DNA of 64,000 nucleotides from Plecoglossus altivelis. Lineage: Eukaryota > Chordata > Actinopteri > Osmeriformes > Plecoglossidae. The DNA lies in NCBI GenBank assembly GCA_036571765.1, contig BROE01000020.1, positions 9,575,461-9,639,460 of the forward strand, given 5' to 3'. The position numbers and the translations under genes were made by a program. The notes under the pieces were generated by a model, which searched no databases, was not told the origin of the DNA, and saw only the letters and a list, made by a program, of their open reading frames with translations. Of the stretch, positions 38,584 to 52,229 are shown piece after piece; positions within the stretch are counted from its first letter, which is position 1, and every line of letters starts with the position of its first letter.

Positions 38584-40896
38584 GTTCCCTCTTCTGCTTC
38601 CATGGACAACAACATTCTCTGAGCAGGAGCAATCCCAAACACTTGGTCTTCAGTCCCAAGACTTTCTAACTCTTAGCAACTCCCCTTCATCTCTGTTCTC
38701 CAGAATACTGTGACTTCTTTATCCATAACAATTTCTCCTGAGAAGTAAAAACACAAAACCACCCTCAAGATAATGGAGCATCGCACATGGCCCCCCTTAC
38801 GCACTTAAAGACATTCTTTATCCTCACTTCTATCCTACAGTATTGGTCCATTTTTGGCCACCGCAATACTCCTGGTACTCTGAGGAGAGTCAGACAGTCC
38901 CCTTTAAACCAGTTAAACATCCCCCCCACTGAATGACCTTCGACTGCTAGAACGCTCACTTCGTTGGCCACATTGCACCTCATGAATGGTCCCCAGGGTC
39001 TACATTTATCATATTTTCCTTCATAAATGATCCTTCTAAATGCAAACAGTTGAATCTTCTATACAGCTCACATGGCTGTCTATTACATTAAGTTAGTCCC
39101 TCTCTTTCCCCCTCCTTTGAGTACACAACACAGAAGAATATGCCTCATAAGGCTGCTTTGTCTTCAGAATATGCTTCCTGAGGCAGAGTGAGTACACATC
39201 ATAGTTTCACTGCTGCTGACTTATTTCATCTCATGGCAGTGGTCCATCAGAGCCCGCAATAAAGGAGGATTAAGGCCATTCAGACGTTGTGGCTTCAAAG
39301 CCACAGGGCAATGAAAGATTTACATGATCCCTTAATCTAAAATACAGTGCATTGGATTTTACAGTAGATCATATTGAGGTGCATAAACAATCTGGTAATT
39401 TACTGGAAAAATGCATTTCTTGGCTGAAACACTATCTCTTTTCACTTTTCACATCTATTGGTAATTTTGATAATCATCTTAAGCATCTTCTTAAACTATG
39501 CCAATCCATTTCCTGTTTGGGTGTGATCCAGTGTGTGTTTTGGAGAAAGTGTATTGTGCGTGGGTCTGTAAAGCACTGGAGGCAGTGGGCAGCATTGATG
39601 GGTTAAGAGGTTCAGAGGTATGGCAGTGATATGGGAGGAGTCTCATGGGCAGAGTGAATCTTACAGGCACACTGCTAATGCCCACATGGATGTGGTTGCC
39701 GGGCAGATCTAATGGTTTGACTTCGTCGACGCTGTCTCCAACGCAGGGAATATCCCCTGCCAGCTAGCTCACTTTAAAAGCTTAGAGAGGTGTTTTAAAC
39801 CTCTCTCACTCACACACTTACTCTCTCTCCATCTCTCGCGCCCTCTTTGTGTCTCTGTCTCTTAGTTTCTCTTTGTATTGTGCACAAACATAACATTGGA
39901 TGTTCACAGAATATTACATGACAAAATGCAATGAAAATTATAAATGTATTGTAATTAGAACGAGAAATGGAATACAATTGGAGGTCAGATATGAATTATT
40001 TGGTTTGGAGGAAAGGTGAATAAACAAATGTATGGTAAGAGGTTTTTCTTGTAGGCTGTCATTCATGTGAGGAGGGGCCAGTGGAGGCATGTTTGAAACA
40101 TTCCCAGGAATCCCCCCCATGCTCTCCCGGGAGAGATAGTCGGCCTCTGCATCAGTTCAGATGGTACAATTTGATTTACTCAGCACATGCACATGAAGGC
40201 GCTGCTTAAATATTGATATCCTCTGCCTAGTAACCACGTATAAGGCTTCTATGTACAGCTGGATTGACAATGCCCACGGAGCAGAAATGTCAAAACAGGA
40301 GACTATTTTTGTCTATTGATAGGATCTATAGATCGGACAAAAGAGGAAAAAAAAAGAGAGGTGAGGAAAAGTAAGGGCAAATTCCAGTTGAGCTGGAGGT
40401 AGGCATGAGAAGAGGGCATACACAGTGCAAGGATGACTGCTCATGAAAGTTAAACACTCCAACAGGACCTGAAGGAGAGATCAAACGCCAACCTATAATC
40501 CGTGCCTGGCCTAGCTTCTTCCTACAAGTTCTATCTTTTCATACAAGTACCGAATAGCCTTCCTCCAGTGAGCTATCTCAAGGCCCTCAGGCTGAGGTTA
40601 AGACTGCAGCTGTTTGGATGGTAGTTCTTTGGAACATTCTTCTAGGTATCGCTGCACAGCACAGCTGTGCATCCCAGCGTGTTAGCCAAGGTGATTTCAG
40701 CACCATGGAAAGAGGCACACTACAGCTGAATGGAACCGTGGAAACAGTTCCCTGAAGGAACATGCAGACATAGGTCTAATCAAAATAGGGATGAGGGAGT
40801 AATGACACAAGGGTTTGTCTCTCTTTTCCTTCATCTAAAATGATTGCAGTTGATATTGCTTTGTGAATTTAACTCAGAGGTACTTTGACATTTCCT

Positions 40897-41027
40897 ATCC
40901 TGTTTAGTTTATGCTATCCTGTTTAGTTTATGTATCCTGTTTAGTTTATGTTATCCTGTTTAGTTTATGTTTTCCTGTTTAGTTTATGTTATCCTGTTTA
41001 GTTTATGTTATCCTGTTTAGTTTATGT
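40897..41027. repeat. Tandem repeat, 7 x 18-19 bp
   Basis: Seven units of ATCCTGTTTAGTTTATGTT, some lacking the last T and one opening TTCC, run head to tail. They directly precede a retroelement-like tail, so the array may have grown from the element's own 5' portion. Confidence 0.95.
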
Positions 41028-41182
41028 ATAGGAAAAATTTTATATTTATTTTAAATCGTTTGTCTGTACTGTTGAATGTCTGTACTTATGTAGCACCGTG
41101 GCTCTGTGAGGCACGACATTTCGTTCCACTGTATGCACCCGCATGTAGCGGAATGACAATAAAGCACAACTTGAACTTGATT
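41028..41182 (+). mobile_element. Non-LTR retrotransposon-like 3' tail
   Basis: The segment contains TGTAGCACCGTGG, then CGACATTTCGTTCCACTGTA, and ends GAATGACAATAAAGCACAAC and TTGAACTTGA. These phrases are characteristic of the 3' ends of very abundant fish LINE-related elements, recognised from general familiarity. No reverse transcriptase frame is present, as expected of a 5'-truncated copy. Confidence 0.55.
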
Positions 41183-43877
41183 TTTGCAGTAAAGATCTGG
41201 GTCATGCTTTATAGGAAAGATAAAACCATCAGCTCATACCATTTTCACGCTCGTGTGCCAAAACATTCAAGTGTATCAATATTGTTATAAAATGAAATAA
41301 ATCTTTGGGAGATTTGGAAGAAATACTGTTGTTCAAATACGTCAACTAGAAATCCTCTTTTGCAATTAACTGTTGTGTGAACCTCTTTTTAATCAGAGTA
41401 ATCTGATCAATAAAAAGGTATGTGTGGAGTACAGCTGTATCACGTTTTAGTTTGTCTGGATTTAGTTCTGCTTCTTTTGTTTAAGCCTTAATCTTTAAGG
41501 CAAATGCAGTTTTCTTCCATATTGTTTCTTCTGAGCTGTTACGAGATATTCACCGAGCCATTAAACAATTCAATAGTAAAATAACAGTACAGTACACTTT
41601 TGACTTTATGCAGGAAAATATTTGCAGGTCATTTAGAACTTATAATTGAAGTATTGTTTTGATTATTTCATAACAATAATAAGATAGAAATACTTATAAT
41701 AGTTTGCAGCATTTCAAATATCTGATCATTCATCTAATTATCAATCCCTGTAACCGAAAAGACCTAAAGAATAATTGTCTACTCGGCCGTTTGATGTTAT
41801 TTGGAGTGCATCGCAATGACAGAGCATATCCCGTCTGATGGAGAGTCACGGTGACTGGCAGCCATGTTCAAAGAACAGCAAATCAACCCTCTGGGAGGGA
41901 TTTACCAGAACTCTTTTTTATAATTGCTTTGTGGAAAGCAAAATGATGGTTCTTCCATATTCTAAAATACTTTATATCAAATGTGTTCCATAATTGGGCA
42001 CCATTTAAGTACATGTACAATTATGGCGTTCAGATGCAATCCTCCTCCAAAACATTACAAAAAAATGAAGCTGTCTTTTCTGTGCACAGAGCCAATCATT
42101 GTATGCAGTGTTTCCTGAACAAAAAGTTTGTTAAATTGAAGAGAGAGGACAGGTCATCTGTCTTCATTTGCCCACAGCCCCAGGGTTTTCTGTCTCTAGT
42201 AAACCTACATTGCAAAAACAACAGAGGACACAGAAAAAGGAACAGTGCATTGTGAATGTTACAATATCCAGACTCTTTTACCCCAGTTTAGAGATGTGGA
42301 GCAAACATGCACAGTACGTGCAATTGATCAATTTCTTCTGCTTTGCTGATTTTTCTTAGAATAGTTGATCCAGATGGACAATAAATGATGCTGGAATAAT
42401 GAAAAAAAAAGAACGTTAAAAAAGTACTACTGTAATACTGAGCCTAAATTAAATGTATAAATGTAATTCTCAACAATCGGTAACTTTTATAACAATTAAC
42501 AATTAGAAAAATGGCGAACAGCAAAAGCAAACAAGAACAGAAACCCCCCAACAGGACATGCATTTTGCACTTTCAAAAGTTCTTTGTAAAAAACTCCTAA
42601 CCATTTAGGATGTTGGGCAGCATGTGGGATTGCCTTTGTAGGGAAATGAATAGTAGAAACCTGCCATCATTAAGCATCTTGAAAACGGCATCTAAAGGAG
42701 ATGATTATGCCTGCTGGACCTCAGTAGGCAGAGCACAATGCTGCTCTTTTACACTCATTGGGTGACATTTGCAAAGGGGATTCAGTACATGTTCAGCCCC
42801 CTCCTCTGACTGGCACTTCAGACAGAAGGAGCTTAAGGCTCGACCCCATGGGGATCACACATAGAGAGACCAACCAGAAAGCTGCATTAAAGCTCCATGC
42901 CAAACAGCTTGAGATCTTATCAAGGTCACCAGACAAGGCTGCAGTGATTGGCTCCCCCAACACACTAAGCTTGAAAACCTGCTCTCTTTGATTAACTGCA
43001 CCCTCTTATTTCTCTCATTCCAACTATGATAATAATAACACTCTCGGTCACTTTGAACAATGCACCCTGTAACACGATGGGAACACGACTGTTGCGTTTA
43101 GCCTTTAGAATCGCAAGTGTCATTTTAGAATCTTGAAAGTTGAAAATGACAGGATAAAGAAATGTCTCTGTGTGACAGACTTGTTGTAGACTGTCGGCAG
43201 ACTGCCGCGTGGCAGAGAGAATGCTGCCGAGTCAGGGAGCCCAGTGTTGCCTGTTTGCAGGCTGCAGCACAGCAGATGGAGCAGCTGCATCCATATGCAT
43301 GAGGCAGAGCCTGTCTGCCTGCCACCTTGACCCTCCCGTGTTTACTCTGACCTTGAGCTGTATGGGTGGAGAATGGGTACCAGCCTGGGCTGCTCTATGG
43401 CTCTGTGTGATGGTATTATTTCAGGGCTGGGAAAGAAAGTGCATGCGCTTCCTGCCGCCTGTGAGGCTCTTAATCGAGGCTTTGGTTTAACGTGGTTCTG
43501 TTCCAGAACATCTGCCTCATCATGTTCTCTTTATGACTCTACGCTGCTGAATGATGGATGGCCATGCTAGAGGAGCAGGATGATGACAAAGAGGCATCTC
43601 AAAGTGAACCAGAAGTCTCAGCAAAGCAAACAATGCTAATCACCAGCAGGAGGTCTGGGCTAGTGAGAAACTGGAGGCCAGCTTGATCACTCCCATTGAA
43701 CTTAATGAAGAGTGCAGAAAAGATTCTAAAACCTGAGCTGAGAATAGCTTTATACTGTGCAATGAAGAGCAGTATACAGTAATGATAATCTGGGGCCTGT
43801 TGTAACCTTCATCAGAAAACAAAAGTGGCATAGACCACTCATAATGTAATTAACCTTTCCTGCCATGCCAGCGAGAG

Positions 43878-43923
43878 AAAAACAATTACCGTGAAAAATA
43901 TATTTTTGCCAGTAATTGTTTTT
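43878..43923. repeat. Nested symmetric 46-bp palindrome with homeodomain-type cores
   Basis: Outer arms AAAAACAATTAC (43878-43889) and GTAATTGTTTTT (43912-43923) are exact reverse complements. An inner 14-bp palindrome AAAAATATATTTTT (43894-43907) has exactly the same centre. Only the two 4-base spacers fail to pair, so 38 of 46 bases are symmetric. Confidence 0.9.
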
Positions 43924-45236
43924 GGTCGTAATTTAAATGACCAATCTTGGGCCTCTGTCTGCCCATTGTATGGTGGTCTGTGTGGGACCAATTCTTCTCA
44001 TGCTGATGGGAATTTAATTTCCGATCTTCAAAGAGCCCAGTGTTCCAGAATGCCAGTTGAATGAACCTTTACATACAAAGGAATCACAGTCATATGACAT
44101 TTAGTGCTGATGAGCCTCAATAATGATAGTCATAAATATGGAGTTTCCCATTCAATAAAAACGAGTCAGTAGTGATAAATGCACCGAAAAATAAAGCCAC
44201 TCAAAAGTCATTTCAATACAATAGTGTGGCGAAGATAATGTATGGTAAAGTGACGGTGTATTGTATTATAAAGTTGGCTAAGGTACGATGCAGGGTGATG
44301 AAGTAAGGTAAAGTATAAGAAATTAAGATAAGTGAAGGCAGTAAACCAAGGTTTAGTATGTGCAGACATCCAGTGAGGATCATCGCCACATAGGAAGATT
44401 GTTTGGCAGGAAGGAAACTGTAGTTGATGAAGATCTCAGGGAGAAATACTACAGCTATCTGACTGCATAAACTTTATTAATTTGCTGCAGTATATCTCAT
44501 TTCTGACTGCACTGGGCCACTGTTTTCCCCAACCACAAACCAACAGCACATTACTCACTGTGATGGTGGGGTTCCCATGTGGACCTTGTCATCTCAGAAA
44601 GGAGGAAGGATGCTTCTCCTTGATCCAGATATATATTTCTGTAGTTCCCTGCAATACGTAGAAGTGGGAATGTTTGCTGAGAAAGAAGGTCATGGCGATA
44701 TTGTGTGAGAAGAGGAGCGTTGGCTCCAAGGAGCTGTAAAATGAGTTTAAGCTGAGGTAGCAGAACAATAACAGAGTCAACACAGGCCGGGTCTAGGAAA
44801 GGACATGGAAGCTGATGTAGGGAGGGGAAAATGTACTGACACAACATATTCTAAGGGGGAGATAACATCTGGTGATGTTTATCTAGCAGGTAGATGTTAA
44901 TAACTGGGTAAAAGATTTAAACATAGTTGTTGTAGTTGAAAATAATTCCCTAAGAGGATGAGATTGCACGTGTCAGTCAAGAGCCTACTACAGTATTTGA
45001 TACTTAGAGCTCTTATTGTTGTTCACAGAAACTGTCAATCTGTAGATTTCTTAACGATAGTGTTTTTTTGTCTGGTAAAGTGAAATTGATCCATTGAATA
45101 CTGTCTTTGTTTACGTATATTCCTTTTATTCAATTCTCAAGTGTAACATGCCTCACTAATTAAACCAAGTAAGCTCCACATAGACTTCTGTGACAAATAG
45201 GATTTTCAGTGTCTACGAGCAGTAGGAGGTCCATGT

Positions 45237-45456
45237 CTCCCTGTTTCATGTCTCTCTCTCGCTCCCTCTCTCTCTCGATGTCCCTCTATCGCTCCCCCTC
45301 TCTCTCTCTCGCTCCCCCTCTCTTGCTCCCTCTCTCTTGCTCCCCCCTTCTCTCTCTCTTGCTCCCTCTCTGTCTCTTGCTCTCCCTCTCTCTCGCTCCC
45401 TCTCTCTCTCTTGCTCCCCTCACTCTCTCTCTCTGTCTTACACACACACACACACA
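45237..45456. repeat. CT-rich low-complexity tract ending in (CA)n
   Basis: About 200 bases of TCTCTC and GCTCCCTCTC variants are followed by a short CA run (45441-45456). Arg/Glu-rich and Ser/Leu-rich frames across it are artefacts. Confidence 0.95.
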
Positions 45457-48172
45457 GTCAGTTTCTGCTCCATGAACCTTCCCACTTCAATTTCTTCGAC
45501 TGTCCACCTCATGTAATCTGATTGTAAATGCTAAAAATGACTGTATATAACTATACCATTTTACCAGATCAGATTTTCTTCTTTGATTCCACCATTGTGG
45601 AATCTGCAGTCCAATCTTCTGCTAGATATGACTTAGAGCTCATATTCTCCATGGAGACTTGAATCCGGGGAGTTAGCTCTAGTCATGATACGTTTTCCCT
45701 CTAAATTATAAAACATAACACGAATTAAGCAAGCAGATACAAAAGCTTAAATATCACATCACGTTCTACCTTTTCATTTTTCTCTGGGTCCTAACCAAAC
45801 TCCCTCCCCATTCCTTAGAGCATGAGACATGTTCTCAATCCATGCTGTGGGTAGGCACTGGTCCTCCAAACATCCATGTTAAACAGGTGTCCCTGCATGT
45901 TGGTCTGTGTGTGTTCATGTGTGTCTGTGTGGCTGCATTCGTTCCACAGCTCTATTCTAAGCCCTGGTACATGCTGCGGCCTAACCCCCTGGTCCTCTGA
46001 TGTGGCTTTGATTCTGGGAGAGATGGATCACTGTGCTGGCCAATAAACCACAGGGGCCGATCCGTGGGCTGAGTGTGGTTGACATGGTTACATGCTTGTT
46101 GCTGTCTCTGCATGGATGTAATGAAGAGTAATGGTAGGTTGGAAAGGAGTTAGGAGCGCTCATCACTTTGAACCTTGATTAGGGAGTTACTTGAGGCTAG
46201 GGTGTTATGAGAGCCGCTGGATCACTGTGGTTGGATAGTCCAGCCTGCAGCTCCCTGTGTCGGTCTCTTCCACTGAGCCTTTATGAGCGTGCAGCGTTCA
46301 GCAGTGGTGTATTACACTGCAGCCCTCATAAACAACACATCCAGAAGGACACATGCTCTAATAACTGCCCCCTGATAACTTGTACTGTACGAACAGCAGG
46401 TGGGCTTTAATAAAATACTTGCTGAATAGCCTTCACAGGTGCTTTGGGAGGAAAGTCACAGAGAAGGCGGAGATAGAGACAGAGCTAAAATTATTTCTAA
46501 TTTTATCCAGGATTCACACTTGATCGTTAAGGCCCATGTGCACCTAGACTGTCGTGCTCACCGGATGACAGTCCATGTTGATTCAATGACAACGTTGTTT
46601 TTTAAATAAAAAAACGAATTATATTTTGGAGTCAACGTATTGGTGATGTGGCAGGAACACAGCTTGATCCCAGGTCGACTGTCTTAACAGCAACTGATTC
46701 TCTCCCTCCAGGAGCTTTTCACAAGGCTGCTCATTTTATCAGCGCTGAGGGATTACAGCTATAACTGCTTTCTCATTAACATGCATGGATTGATATAAGC
46801 TCAGAGAGAGAGAGAGGGAGATAGAGAAAGTGAAAGAAAGAGCGATAAAGACTGAGACAGAGATTGAGATAGAGTGAATTAAATGATCAGCAATCAAAGG
46901 AGTATTTATCTCTGCTAAATGACTTCCAGGACATCTGACATGAAACTGGAGTAAACTGGAGAGTAATTCTACTAAAGACCTGGAGAATTAAATTGACAAA
47001 CAACCATAAAGTCATCAAAATGCAAGAACGTCTCCTAATTAAATATTAACTCTGCAAAAGCAAACTGGAGATCAAATAAGATTTGATTATTTTTCTTTCA
47101 AATGCATTTTTGCCTAATTTAAACATGATAATGCACTTTTGATTTAGTGCCCATAAACCCATTCAGTTCCTATAATCTGTGTACTATTTTAGCCTCATAA
47201 AGGAAAAGGCATATTGAGTATTTAAGCTTAACTCCCATGATCTCCAAAGGGCATGAGATGATCATTGGAGTCCTGCAAGTGATCGAGAGACCCAATCATT
47301 CCTCCTCCTTTCCTTGTCACACTCACCCCATCCTTCAAAGGCTTAATGTCAGGCCCAGTGCAGAGCATCGTGTGAGCCATGGGGTCTGTGTCATCTTTCT
47401 CTCTGGCCCTGTTGACCCTGGCATGCAGATTGATTCCCCTAACGGGAAGGAGGAGGGAAGAGAGGGAAAGAGACAGATAGAGAGAGGCAGAGGGAGATCC
47501 ATGGGCCAGTGTGAAGCAGAGGTCTTTGCGCTCATTAGAGTGAATCACTGTTTAAAAACTAGCTATCGCCATTGCCAAAAGCAAATGCAATTGGGGAGGG
47601 TCAGGACAGTCATGGACACAGAGAGTGCTTTGTCATGAAGGTCTTTATCTAGCATACTGGATTTAACAAAGGTCCCGGCGCTAAGAAAATGTCAACTTCG
47701 TAGGACAAGTTCACAGTAAACCCAATAGGCTTGGCTAATGTAATGCACACTAAATGTATGAATTGAAAATAATGTTCAAACTGTGAATGGTAATATAAGC
47801 TGCTGTGTATTAACCAAACTTGAGGAATGGAGGAAGCACTGTGGTCATCATTGTGGGACAACAAGAAGGGTTCAGTCAGCTGAGGAGAACCCAGACTTGC
47901 TATTAGTGACAAACAACATCTAAGTTGTCCTCCTGTCACCAGAAGAGTGAAAACATGGTGATGGCCATGCAGACAGTCACGAGAACAGCGACATATGAAG
48001 GCTCTCCCATGAGTGGTGCTAAGCAGCCATAAAACCTTTTTTTATGGCGCCATATACGGCACTGAAAACCGAGAAGCTCTATAAAACAGAATATTGTCAC
48101 CATGGAGACATTGCATCGGAAGACCAGTAAATCAAAGAAAGTATAAATGGAAGCAGATTCACATTAGTGATG

Positions 48173-48182
48173 GCTAATTAGC
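48173..48182. promoter_or_regulatory. GCTAATTAGC homeodomain dyad
   Basis: A 10-bp palindrome centred on TAATTA, followed by CTCCTAATGG. The surrounding sequence (about 48.15-48.28 kb) is non-repetitive and enhancer-like in texture, but this is only a motif observation. Confidence 0.3.
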
Positions 48183-48469
48183 TCCTAATGGCTCTGGCTG
48201 AAGGCTGTCGTCTTCTCCTCCATGGTGTAATATTTCAGACATGCGTAACTGCGGGTGACTTAAGAGTCATTTCAAGTGACTTTTTGTTTGTTGTTTGTAA
48301 TTTTACACCTATCCTGGATACACTTGGAATGACTTAATCGACAATACAATAAATCGTGTTTTTCAAATGAAGAATAATAGTGCTGAGGGGGTAGGTGATA
48401 CAGGCAGAGCCCCCTGGAAGTGTAGGGAGGAGCACGTCTCAGCTGTGCAGGTTCATTTGAAACATTAGT

Positions 48470-48612
48470 TCATTCATTTTCTACTGCTGATCCCTGGCAG
48501 GGATTGCAGTGCCACTTGTTCCCGTTAGGGGTCACGGGTGACTGGAGCCTATCCTAGTAACTTCGGGCTTACAGGTAGGGTCCACCCTGGACTGGGGCCA
48601 ACAAGTCGCAGT
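48470..48612 (+). mobile_element. Common teleost interspersed repeat (CATTCATTTTCTA type)
   Basis: The order CATTCATTTTCTACTGCTGA, GGGGTCACGGG, TGACTGGAGCCTATCCTAGT and CACCCTGGACTGG, then AAGTCGCAGTC is that of a very widespread fish repeat, recognised from general familiarity. The copy is moderately diverged and carries no gene. Confidence 0.65.
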
Positions 48613-51600
48613 CATTTGAAACAGGTTTCCCAATTTAAGAGATTTACCATGGACATGAGGTCCTGCCTGGACTGTGCTAACAGAAACTTGCAAAATGTGC
48701 AAAAACAAATGCGTGATGAATATTGTTTAAGCCACCATGCAGTCCCAATGTCCTCTCCTTCAGAAAACGGAGTAGAGGACAGGGTGTTGTGATTAGTTCT
48801 AAAAGCACACTTCAGACTGAAAAGAATCTGTTAATATAGGCAGTTGTCTCTTGTCAGGCCTTTGAAATTTAAATGTCATCTTCCACTTGGTGTCCCCAAA
48901 AAACAGCATTAAAGGCTTCAGAATAGCAAAACAACTGTGATAGAAGTGACACCTGAACCAGCATCAGAAGAACCCAAAGGCACATTGGCTTCCTCTAAAA
49001 ATACATGACTGTGCTAAACTAGAAATGCTCAAAATCTTTAAGAATGATCTGTCAGTTTCTGCAGGTAGCAGTTGTTAGTGGAAGTTGTTCTTTTACACAG
49101 TCATTGTGTTGGTTCTACTCTATATGTGATGTGTTCCTCTGTGTATGAGTTTCATCCTTATTCATGACAGATTTGTTATGAACAGTTGGAACTCAAGCAG
49201 CATAAAAAGATAATGTATAAAAAGCACTGTTCAGAATTTACCCTGTACATGATTAGGCCAACCCTGGTCAGACATCTAAAGTGGATCACAATTTTGTTCT
49301 TTAGACCTATTCTGAAGCCCGATAATAAAGATCCATGGTACTTGACAGTCCAATTCACATCACTTGCCGTCTGAGAGGCAAAGAACAAAGGATAACATTT
49401 CTGACAGAACGATCCTGCGGCTGCTCTTTCCTACATCTGCCACTTAACTGACCTTCACCATCTCATCAATCTATTTTGATCAAGCCTAAAGGCCACAGTA
49501 CACCTTGTTAAATCAGTTTCACCACTCTGCAAAGAGATATACAATGACAGTGTAAACAAAAACACATTATAAATGTCAATGTCGGGAACATCAGTAAATG
49601 TCACTGCATGTCCACTGCTCTTGGAAGTATTTGTCGTGCAGGATTGTCTTATCTCCACGGTGCCTGCTACCTTGCCCTGCAAGCTCTGGGGAGAATGTCA
49701 GGCTGGAGACGTCCTCTGGATGTTTTGAGTTGACAGACAGGACATCCTGCATTCGGCCAGACTGCTGCATATCACTACTTGTATCAGACATGCATTAAAA
49801 AAGGCTTACATTAAAGAGTTAGATTAGATTGAGTGGGAATGGTCTCACCTGGCTTGGCTGTACTGAGAAGTTGAATGTGAAGACCTGGTAACATCCCTAC
49901 AGTGTCTCAATGCCATCCACAGCCACTCTGCAACTGCAGTTTCTCTGAGTCAACCTTAATCTGTGGAGTAATCCTGTGACGTTCCTTCACTATTACCACT
50001 GCCAACACCCTCCACACTCCAATCATCTCTTAAGTATGGATGCAGCATCATCTTGTAAATTGCTTTGATGAGCCCTTTTCTCTGGTGTGCCATTTGTCTT
50101 GATGTCATCTTTGCCTGAGAGCTTCCAATCCATGTGAACATGATGTCATGGAGTCAGTCTTCCAAAAGGTGCATTGTTATGGCTCAGCTGAAATAGCGCT
50201 GACTTCATAATTCAGTGTTACAGCCGGTTTCAATTGTTTGAAAAAATGAATTCACTCCTTGTAGTCCACTGGCCTGCACATCAATGTTGGAAAGAGTCCA
50301 GTAAATGACTGGTGGAAGGTTAGATTGCCCTTGCTTCATACAAGATGGGAACAGATCCTGTAAAGAGTAACTTTATGGTTTGAGCACCATTATATTTGTT
50401 TCCTTGTGGACTCATAAATTATTGAAACAAATAATACACAATAACCAGCCACTTTCAGTTTATTCTATGATCAGTATGCCTGTCCGAAAGGTCATCAAAA
50501 ATTAAGTGGGCGGAAAACTTTCATTATGGTTAACCTTTTGTACACTTCAAAATTGTGAATCATTATTTCATAGAGTTTCATGACTGCTGCATCAGCAGAT
50601 ACCCATACTTTGAAGGTCACCTTTACCCAGCAAACACCTCTCAGTGTGTTAAGCCTGTAGTTATTGTCATCTACAGGAGAAGCCCCTCAGGCACTAAGAA
50701 GGGGTGAATCTCCCCTCCTTTTCAATAATTCAACATACGATAACAACAATTATATAAAACGAACGCTCCATTATTAATAGTCTCCCATACATTATTGACT
50801 TGAGCAAGATGGAACAACACTGGAGTTGAGTTGGTGCAACAAAAGGAAGTAGCAATGTCAAGTGCTTAGAGATTTTAGACTTGTAATTCCTACAGTGTCT
50901 GTGCTTGGGGAGTAGCAGTCTGGGGTTGGTCCTTGGGAAGTTCTGACTCGCTAGTGTCTGTAATGCAGAGGGTTTTAGGTAAACAAAACATTGTGCCATT
51001 GTGTTGAACAAGGTAACATTCTGTCAAGCTAGTTCGCTTTTCACAACAATGTTAATTTCTGCTAGCTTGAGGGTAAATCAAAAGCATAACGTTGGTTATC
51101 GTCCCCACATCAATATGCATGTGTGTGTCCAAATCGCATCTCCCGATTTTGAAAGCGCATTGCCGAAACAGTCTTCTATAAATAGATGAAAACTACTTCA
51201 CGGCGTGGATTCTCCAGGGTACGATTTGACACATATGCTGCTCCATACCTCTTCTATACAGTCAAGCCGAAGCAACTGTGTGGCCTGCATCACCAGGGAT
51301 CCTGTTATGCTCTGTTAATGCGATTTGTGGCAGTAAGTTAGAAAATTCTAATGAGCAGAACTTGTTCATGGTGAATCAGTGTAAGCTTCAAGCGCATCAG
51401 AAGGGGCGTCATCCTCCGCTCAGGAGCCCTGGGATCAGTATTCCACGAGGCAACTCAAACTTTGACAAAGCTGAAATTGTGTCTTTTCAAGTAAGCTGTT
51501 CCCCGCTGCATGTCAACGACTTCACAGGTAAGCACATCCGCTATTACCATGAAAGACAGGGATGTGAGCGCTGTGGAACAGCAAATCATACTGCAGTATG

Positions 51601-52166
51601 TGAGAGAGTCTCAGAGGGGAGAATCTATCTTCAGAGTGATCCTCCGTGTTCTAACAGGTAACACTCATCACTGGATCGTTCTTCTGTCATGATGTCAACA
51701 TGATATTCAAATGATGGAGGATGTCTATATATCCAAGGCAGAGATGGAGCAGTACTGTCCACTCTTGCACACTCAGTCACATATAAGTCATTCATCACTT
51801 GTATGATGGGAAAACAAATGCCACTGACATCAGCAACATTGGTAAAAAAAAATTGATGCAGAATGTTACTAATTTTGTGTGATACTTACAGCATGCTGTA
51901 TGTGAGTAAACCCGTAATTATAGCACACATCACATTCAGGCAACTTCATGTAGTTAAACAGCAGTGTCCTTTGGGAGAACATTTCAAGGGAACCCAGTCT
52001 GAAATCACACATTTCCATTTCAGAGTTGACTTCATTGCAGTCTTTGTTGCTGAAGTTGTAATTGGATAAGCTGTCAGCTGGGGACCAAGAATGCCTTTAG
52101 GTAATACTTTGATGCAGACAAGGTGAGCATAACCTGGAACTCTAAGGAGGTATGTTTGGTTAGGGT

Positions 52167-52181
52167 TAGAGAGAGATGGAG

Positions 52182-52229
<48 letters not shown>
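52167..52229. repeat. (GA)n microsatellite
   Basis: A purine tract whose core (52186-52228) is an unbroken GA/AG repeat of about 21 units. Confidence 0.97.

Noticed and set aside
45206..45475. Arg/Glu-rich and Ser/Leu-rich frames
   Set aside because: Translations of the CT-rich low-complexity tract.
51278..51661. 127-codon plus-strand frame with several cysteines (CERCGTANHTAVC)
   Set aside because: Looks faintly zinc-knuckle-like, but there is no second motif, no repeat context and no splice support; not convincing as a gene or retroelement fragment.
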